From assembly GCA_020073485.1 (NCBI GenBank), contig JAIQFB010000016.1, positions 1-64,000 on the forward strand: a DNA stretch of 64,000 nucleotides, read 5' to 3'. Source of the DNA: Terriglobia bacterium (GTDB lineage: Bacteria > Acidobacteriota > Terriglobia > Acidiferrales > UBA7541). Below are positions 58,871-64,000 of this stretch, piece by piece; within the stretch, counting starts at the first letter, position 1, and every line of letters starts with the position of its first letter. Both the position numbers and the translations under genes were made by a program. The notes under the pieces were generated by a model. That model searched no databases, had not been told where the DNA came from, and was given only the letters and a program-made list of their open reading frames with translations.

Positions 58871-60343
58871 TCATGCGCGTTGCAGCAGCGGCCGCAATTC
58901 CACGACGTTTTTCACCTTTTCCAGGCTCATCAGTTTTTCAATCAGGTTTCCCGCGGGCGATGCGCCCAAGACCGGCGCCATCAGGTCCCGGGCCTTGGCG
59001 ACGACTTCCTCGCGGGTCATGGGATTGGCGAAAGTGCCGCGCACGGCTTCGACGCGCTCGCTGAGCCGCGTGCCATCCTTCAACACCACGTCGACCAGCG
59101 TCACGCGCTTGGGCATCAGTTTCGAAAGTTCCGCGTCCGGGATGAGCTGCACCTTCGCGCGCTGACGCAGCACTTCCGGGTCCTGCATGCGTGCCTTATC
59201 GTGCGCGGAGGCGAACGAAACGCCCTTGTCGATCAGCATCACGGCCACCATGTGCTGCAGGCACACGTCCGGCATCGTGCGATTGTCGACGACACCTGCC
59301 TCGCGCGTTTCAATGCGCACAATCACCTGCTGCACGTCGTCGGCCCCGAACGATTTTCGCTTGCGCACATTCTCCAGCGCGTCCAGCGTCGCCTGGATGG
59401 GCGACCCGACGCTCCATTTCTTAATGTTGGTCTCCACCACGTCGTAATGTTCGCCGAGCCGGTCGACCAGCCCCGCCGGATTTGCCGTGTACCCATGGGC
59501 CTCGAAGAAATTGTCCGTGCCTGTGAACACATCGTCGACGCCCGTCCAGCCCGCCTGCACCAGCAGCGCGCCCATCACTCCGTTGCGCGCGGGCCCGCCC
59601 GCGAATACAAATGCCTTCTCCATGTGCGCGGTGTCGCGGACCCATGCGGCGACTCCCGACGATTGCTGGGCCGTGTAGTCCAGCAGCCAGCGCATCTGCT
59701 GGGCGTCCAGGCTCGCCGCGCAGCCCGCGGCGGACGAAGCCGAGAAGACCGCTCCGATGCTGTGCACGCTCTGGTGGCTGGCTACCTGGTAATCAGGTCC
59801 TCCCAGCACAAGCACGACGCGCGGCCCGATATCGTAGCCCAGCGTGACCGCGCGCAGAAAATGCGCGCCGCTGATCCCAAATCGCTCGCCCGCGGCCAGC
59901 GTCGCAGCCACCACGGACGCTCCGGGATGCACAGCCGAGATCGTGTGCGAGTCGTCGGTTTCGTCCGAATGCGCCAGAATAGCGTTCGCAAACGCCGCCT
60001 CGATCGGCCCGCACAGCACGTTGGAGCAAACCACGGTCGCGACCTTTTCGCCGCCGTAACTTCGCGCAAATTTCAGCGCAGCTTGGCCTGGAGGCAGTTC
60101 CGAACCCGACACCATTGCCGCGAACGTATCCAGGACATGTTCCTTGGCCTTCTCGATCACGTCCTCCGGCAATTCACGAGACCGGGCCGCGCCCATGTAA
60201 TCGCTGAGCTGCGTCATTACGGGGCTTATTGAATCCCCATACATCCGGGCCGCTGGCGCTAGCGCGGCCGCGGCCGCGCCCCAACCCATGCGCCGCAGGA
60301 CGGTGCGGCGTGACAATTTGGACTTATGCTCCGACGTATTCAT
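58871..60343 (-). CDS. Tat-exported MmgE/PrpD family protein
   Basis: The 490-residue protein has a twin-arginine leader (SRRTVLRRMGWGAAAAALAP), then the MmgE/PrpD fold: AFANAILAHSDETDDSHTIS, VHPGASVVAATLAAGERFG, LGYDIGPRV and PDVCLQHMVAVMLIDKGV. Cytosolic relatives dehydrate 2-methylcitrate, and others act on aconitate-like acids. The Tat leader would place this one outside the cytoplasm, which is unusual for that reaction, so a different function is likely. The start follows AGGGGA. Confidence 0.87.
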   Translation of the reverse strand: MNTSEHKSKLSRRTVLRRMGWGAAAAALAPAARMYGDSISPVMTQLSDYMGAARSRELPEDVIEKAKEHVLDTFAAMVSGSELPPGQAALKFARSYGGEKVATVVCSNVLCGPIEAAFANAILAHSDETDDSHTISAVHPGASVVAATLAAGERFGISGAHFLRAVTLGYDIGPRVVLVLGGPDYQVASHQSVHSIGAVFSASSAAGCAASLDAQQMRWLLDYTAQQSSGVAAWVRDTAHMEKAFVFAGGPARNGVMGALLVQAGWTGVDDVFTGTDNFFEAHGYTANPAGLVDRLGEHYDVVETNIKKWSVGSPIQATLDALENVRKRKSFGADDVQQVIVRIETREAGVVDNRTMPDVCLQHMVAVMLIDKGVSFASAHDKARMQDPEVLRQRAKVQLIPDAELSKLMPKRVTLVDVVLKDGTRLSERVEAVRGTFANPMTREEVVAKARDLMAPVLGASPAGNLIEKLMSLEKVKNVVELRPLLQRA

Positions 60344-60564
60344 TTCTGGGTCCCCTGGAAAATGAAAATGTTTTCTCTCACGCTAAATCTCAGCGCACAG
60401 CCTGGCCAACTTCTGTCATGGAAGCTTGCGTTCAATTTCAATTTTCTTGCGTGGTTCCGCAGTGACGAGGAACACAAGCCCCGGTGACAAGTATCGTATC
60501 GGTACGATTCTCCGCCGGAGCGAAGGCACCCGCAATCATAATTTCTCTCGGCGCGCGCGCCAAT

Positions 60565-61929
60565 TTACGCAGGCGGCCCCGCCGCGTCCTGCGGCGGCGT
60601 AGCCGGCATCATTCCTTGTGCTGCCACAAGTTCTCGGGCCGGCGCGCGCATCGCGGGCCATTTCCGGTAAAAGATCATTCCTCCGACCACGCTGGCTGCG
60701 CCTCCGATGGCGACGGTAATGGGCGCGCCGATGCGTTCCGCGATCGCCCCGGCGAATAGCGAACCGATTGGCATCATGCCCAGAAACATCATGGCGTACA
60801 AAGCCATCACGCGGCCGCGAAGCTGGTCGGGCACCATGGCCTGAATCAGCGTGTTGGTGGCCGTGAACTGCATCATCATTGTGAATCCGGTAAGAACCAG
60901 AATCACCCACGACGCCCAATACCAGCGCGACGCGCTAAAAAGAATCAGCGAGACGCCCAATCCCATGGCGCAATACGCCACCACATTTCCCAGGCCGCGC
61001 AACTGCTGCCGCATGGCGATGGCCAGCGCGCCGAACATCGCACCCACTCCCACCGCGCCCATCAGCGTCCCGTAGGCCGACGCGCCACCGCCAAAAATTT
61101 TGTCCGCAAAGATCGGCATCAGCACCGTGAAGGGCAGCGCCATGAAACTCACCAGCCCCAGCAGCAACAGCAGCGCGCGAATCGGCAAGGTTTGGCGCAC
61201 GAATCGCAACCCCTGCCGCAATTTTTCAAATGGCCCGGCGCCATCGTGCATCACCGGAGACGGCCCGATGCGCATCATGAACAGGCCCGCAATCACCGCT
61301 AGGTAGCTGAGCGCGTTGAGCAAAAAACACCAGCCTTCGCCCACCCAGGCCACCAGCAACCCGGCAATCGCCGGCCCGGCCACGCGCGCGCCGTTGAACA
61401 TCGAGGAATTCAGCGCAATCGCGTTCAGCAAATCCTCGCGCCCCACCATCTCGATCAGGAACGATTGCCGCGCCGGAATATCAAACGCGTTCACCGTACC
61501 CAGCAGCGTCGCCAGGGCGATGACCTCCCAAATGTTCCCCTTGCGAATTTGCCCGCTCAGCGTCAGCCCGGCCAGCGTGAACGCCAGCAGCATGGACGTG
61601 GTTTGCGTCACGATCACGGTGCGCTGCCGCGGCCAGCGATCCGCCGCCAGTCCCGCCAGCGGCGAAAGCAAGAAGATCGGAATCTGACTTACGAAACCGA
61701 GCACGCCCAGTAGCGCCGACGATCCCGTCAGGCGATACACCAGCCACGCTTCCGCGACGGTCTGCATCCACGTGCCCACCAGCGAAATGATCTGGCCGCT
61801 GAAAAAAAGCTGGAAATTGCGGTGCCGCAGGGCGCGGAAAAGCGTTCCGGCGCGCCCTTGCCCCCCGGGGGCAGGCGCCGGATTTGCCGCGGGTTGGACG
61901 TCGGTGGTTGCTGGAATCGAATCCGCCAT
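60565..61929 (-). CDS. MFS transporter, EntS/MFS_3-like
   Basis: The 454-residue inner-membrane protein has twelve helices: FRALRHRNFQLFFSGQIISL is the family N-terminus, and LAGLAADRWPRQRTVIVTQT (motif A) and NAFDIPARQSFLIEMVGRED follow. Such carriers export siderophores or metabolites. The Ala/Pro-rich first 28 residues are extra to the core. No linked biosynthetic genes are visible. Confidence 0.88.
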   Translation of the reverse strand: MADSIPATTDVQPAANPAPAPGGQGRAGTLFRALRHRNFQLFFSGQIISLVGTWMQTVAEAWLVYRLTGSSALLGVLGFVSQIPIFLLSPLAGLAADRWPRQRTVIVTQTTSMLLAFTLAGLTLSGQIRKGNIWEVIALATLLGTVNAFDIPARQSFLIEMVGREDLLNAIALNSSMFNGARVAGPAIAGLLVAWVGEGWCFLLNALSYLAVIAGLFMMRIGPSPVMHDGAGPFEKLRQGLRFVRQTLPIRALLLLLGLVSFMALPFTVLMPIFADKIFGGGASAYGTLMGAVGVGAMFGALAIAMRQQLRGLGNVVAYCAMGLGVSLILFSASRWYWASWVILVLTGFTMMMQFTATNTLIQAMVPDQLRGRVMALYAMMFLGMMPIGSLFAGAIAERIGAPITVAIGGAASVVGGMIFYRKWPAMRAPARELVAAQGMMPATPPQDAAGPPA

Positions 61930-62193
61930 ATGGTGCGAAGCCGCACACTATTGTAGCGTACGTTTCCTCTCTCCCGCGCCCGCGTTGTTCCCGCGGCGTT
62001 GCGATTGGCAAGTGTTCGGTTTCGGGTCTCGTCGGGAAACGCTCCGCCCCAAGCCATTGTAATTTGGTGTATATTGCTGACCAGTTCTAAAGCCATAAGA
62101 GCAACCTGAAATGATCGGCGCTGCTTTTTTCCAAGGCGAACATTGGCAGGTTCGCCGGATCGCCTGCGACGAATTTCAGTCCGAGAGGGAACC

Positions 62194-63861
62194 ATGCGAA
62201 TCAAATTTTTCTCGCTATTGTCGGCAATGACCTTGATTTTCGCCGCCCTGTACGCGGCGCCCAGTCCCGCAAAGGCGGCCGATACACAAGGCCCTGCGGC
62301 GCTGGCAGGGCAAGTGTCCTCTCAGGAAGAGGGCCCCATGGAAGGCGTCGTGGTCAGCGCCAAAAAAGACGGCTCTACGATCACCGTCAGCGTGATCAGC
62401 GATAATAAAGGACATTACAGCTTCCCGGCCACCCGCCTCAATCCCGGCCATTACACTCTCAAGATTCGCGCCGTCGGCTACAACCTCGAAGCCCCCGCCA
62501 CGGCTGATCTCGCCGCGCAAAAGACAGCCACGGCGGACCTGAAGCTGGTGAAATCGAAAAATCTCGTTCCGCAGATGACCAACGCGGAATGGCTCATGAG
62601 CATGCCCGGAACGGACGATCAGAAGGCCTACCTGCTGAATTGCGTGAGTTGCCACACGCTGGAGCGCATTGTCCGCTCGACGCACGATGTCGATGAGTTT
62701 TCGCAGGTCATTTACAGAATGATGGGTTACGCCCAAGTCAGCCAGCCGATCAAGCCGCAGCGCCGCATGGAGCCCAATCGCGGCGGTTCGCCCGACCTCT
62801 ACCGCACGCAAGCCGAATTTCTTTCAACGGTCAATCTCAGCTCGGTCGATCATTGGCAGTACCCGCTGAAGACGCTGCCTCGCCCCACCGGCAGGTCCAC
62901 GCACGTGATCATCACCGAGTATGATTTGCCGCGCCCCACCATCGAGCCGCATGACGTCATTGTCGACGAGCACGGCATGGTTTGGTACACCGACTTCGGC
63001 GAGGAATTCATCGGCAAGCTCGATCCCAAAACCGGCGCCCTCAAGGAATATCCCGTGCCGGAACTCAAGCCCGGCTACCCGCAAGGCCTGCTCGACATTG
63101 AAGAAGACAAGGCTGGAAATCTCTGGGCCAGCATGATGTACCAGGGAGCGATCGCGAAGTTCGACCCGAAGACCGAGCAACTCAAAACCTATCCGCTCCC
63201 ACCGGAACTCAATGACATCATGGCCCAGCCCAACATGCTGGGCTTGCGATACGACGTGGACGGCAAAATCTGGGCCGATAGCCCCGGCCACTACGACATT
63301 TACCGGCTGGACGTCAAAACCGGCGGCTACGAAAAATTTGAGCCCATGAAGCAGCTTCCCGACAGCCGTCCCGGCACGATTTACGGCGTCGACTCGGACT
63401 CGCACAACAATCTCTACTTTACCGACTACGCGACCGACTACATCGGCCGCATAGATGCCGAAACCGGGAACGTCTCGTGGATTCAGACTCCCACTCACCA
63501 GTCCCGCCCGCGCCGCATCCGCACCGATCCGCAGGACCGATTGTTCTTTGGCGAATATCAGGGCAACCGCATCGGTATGCTGGACGCCAAGACCGGGAAA
63601 ATCACGGAATGGCCGCTGCCCACTGCCTGGTCCGGCCCGTATTACGTGGACTGGGACAAGTCCGGCACGCTGTATACCGGAGGCATGACCACCGACCGCC
63701 TCGACCGGCTGGATCCCAAGACCGGACAAGTCATCGAATATTTAATGCCCAGGGACACCAACATGCGCCGCGTGTTTGTGGATAATTCCACCACCCCCGC
63801 CACGATCTGGACGGGGAGCAATCACGGCGCCGCCGTCGTTAAAATTGAACCGCAGGATTAA
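62194..63861 (+). CDS. Exported carboxypeptidase-regulatory / mono-haem c / Vgb-like propeller fusion
   Basis: The 555-residue protein has a signal peptide (about 1-29), a carboxypeptidase-regulatory domain (about 34-123: LAGQVSSQEEGPMEGVVVSA, PATRLNPGHYTLKIRAVGYN), one haem site (CVSCH at 150-154), and a Vgb-type propeller from about 245 (PHDVIVDEHGMVWYTDFGEE, FIGKLDPKTGALKEYPVP). It is the shorter paralogue of 23548-25686, with the regulatory domain ahead of the haem and no N-terminal cytochrome. The start follows AGAGGG. Ligand and partner are unknown. Confidence 0.88.
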   Translation: MRIKFFSLLSAMTLIFAALYAAPSPAKAADTQGPAALAGQVSSQEEGPMEGVVVSAKKDGSTITVSVISDNKGHYSFPATRLNPGHYTLKIRAVGYNLEAPATADLAAQKTATADLKLVKSKNLVPQMTNAEWLMSMPGTDDQKAYLLNCVSCHTLERIVRSTHDVDEFSQVIYRMMGYAQVSQPIKPQRRMEPNRGGSPDLYRTQAEFLSTVNLSSVDHWQYPLKTLPRPTGRSTHVIITEYDLPRPTIEPHDVIVDEHGMVWYTDFGEEFIGKLDPKTGALKEYPVPELKPGYPQGLLDIEEDKAGNLWASMMYQGAIAKFDPKTEQLKTYPLPPELNDIMAQPNMLGLRYDVDGKIWADSPGHYDIYRLDVKTGGYEKFEPMKQLPDSRPGTIYGVDSDSHNNLYFTDYATDYIGRIDAETGNVSWIQTPTHQSRPRRIRTDPQDRLFFGEYQGNRIGMLDAKTGKITEWPLPTAWSGPYYVDWDKSGTLYTGGMTTDRLDRLDPKTGQVIEYLMPRDTNMRRVFVDNSTTPATIWTGSNHGAAVVKIEPQD

Positions 63862-63909
63862 CTTCATGGCGCCGCCTGTGCGCTGCGTCATGCCTCGGCA
63901 CGAAACATT

Positions 63910-63945
63910 TCCCGCGGTTCACTCGAGAGCCGCGGGATTCTTTTT
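63910..63945 (+). terminator. Rho-independent terminator at the end of the propeller gene
   Basis: TCCCGCGG pairs with CCGCGGGA around a 12-base loop, and is followed by TTCTTTTT. It is about 50 bases after the stop codon, the clearest T-tract terminator in the window. Confidence 0.85.
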
Positions 63946-64000
63946 ATTGCTTTGAATTTCATCGCACATCCGTTTTGACTTCCCGGCAGTTGCGGTGATA

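Noticed and set aside
58853-60232. 459-codon plus-strand frame antisense to the PrpD gene
   Set aside because: His/Arg-rich shadow frame without domains.
60493-60508. ATCGTA-TCGG-TACGAT inverted repeat as an operator
   Set aside because: Only six paired bases, no regulator gene nearby, and such short palindromes arise by chance.

Overview
The window reads as one contig from a diderm soil bacterium of the phylum Acidobacteriota, preceded by about 1.2 kb that look foreign. The Acidobacteriota call rests on a VWFA-related Acidobacterial-type protein, a 1,232-residue carboxypeptidase-regulatory/TonB-type outer-membrane protein, DUF3300-DUF2950 and DUF2339-DUF3999 pairs, a DUF6152 protein, and many exported NHL or streptogramin-lyase-like propellers fused to or next to cytochrome c domains. 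The first 1.2 kb is visibly more GC-rich. It carries an ABC ATPase tail, a DUF4232 protein and the pro-region of an S53 protease, all typical of Actinobacteria. The protease and the next gene are both cut at about position 1,220-1,232, so this is most likely a chimeric join.

Layout. 1.2-9.9 kb: a DUF6986 aldolase-like gene faces a compressed eight-gene purine catabolic operon (guanine deaminase, three-subunit xanthine dehydrogenase, allantoinase, allantoicase, OHCU decarboxylase, HIU hydrolase). No urate oxidase or ureidoglycolate lyase is visible. 10.3-13.2 kb: proton-translocating transhydrogenase pntAA-AB-B. 13.2-17.6 kb: an MFS exporter, an exported TPR protein, an IPT/TIG protein and a fatty-acid-hydroxylase-like membrane protein. 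17.7-22.9 kb: a 2-hydroxyacyl-CoA dehydratase-like system (D-component-like protein, double BadF-type activase, DUF2229 protein), with a likely frameshift between the last two. 23.5-33.7 kb: exported cytochrome c/propeller proteins, DUF3999-DUF2339, the remnant of a decayed propeller gene, and DUF3300-DUF2950. 33.9-38.4 kb: a di-heme peroxidase next to a sortase locus with a class-D-like sortase, a VWFA protein and two divergent paralogues that both end in LPKTG, a membrane helix and a basic tail. 39.2-41.6 kb: a probable sulfolactate sulfo-lyase operon (suyA-suyB plus a YeiH/TauZ-type exporter). 41.8-49.3 kb: exported NTF2-like, NHL, DUF6152 and di-heme cytochrome proteins, then an Ldh-family dehydrogenase divergent from a dicarboxylate-type symporter. 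49.8-64 kb: the TonB-type protein, a tRNA(CAU) that fits Ile2, an amino-acid permease, two MFS carriers, an SDR, an exported carboxymuconolactone-decarboxylase-like protein, a Tat-exported MmgE/PrpD protein and a second cytochrome c/propeller protein ending at a strong terminator.

Together the genes suggest an aerobic or microaerobic heterotroph that salvages nitrogen from purines, may obtain carbon from a C3 sulfonate while exporting the sulfite or sulfate, and invests heavily in periplasmic c-type cytochromes and secreted propellers. Three copies of an approximately 100-bp element bounded by CGTCATT and GGAATGACG, and short GGCTGAAGCC palindromes, are scattered between genes. The best candidates for under-described biology are the sortase/LPKTG locus in a presumed diderm, the suyAB-exporter operon in this lineage, the BadF/DUF2229/dehydratase system, and the uricase-less purine operon with its DUF6986 partner.
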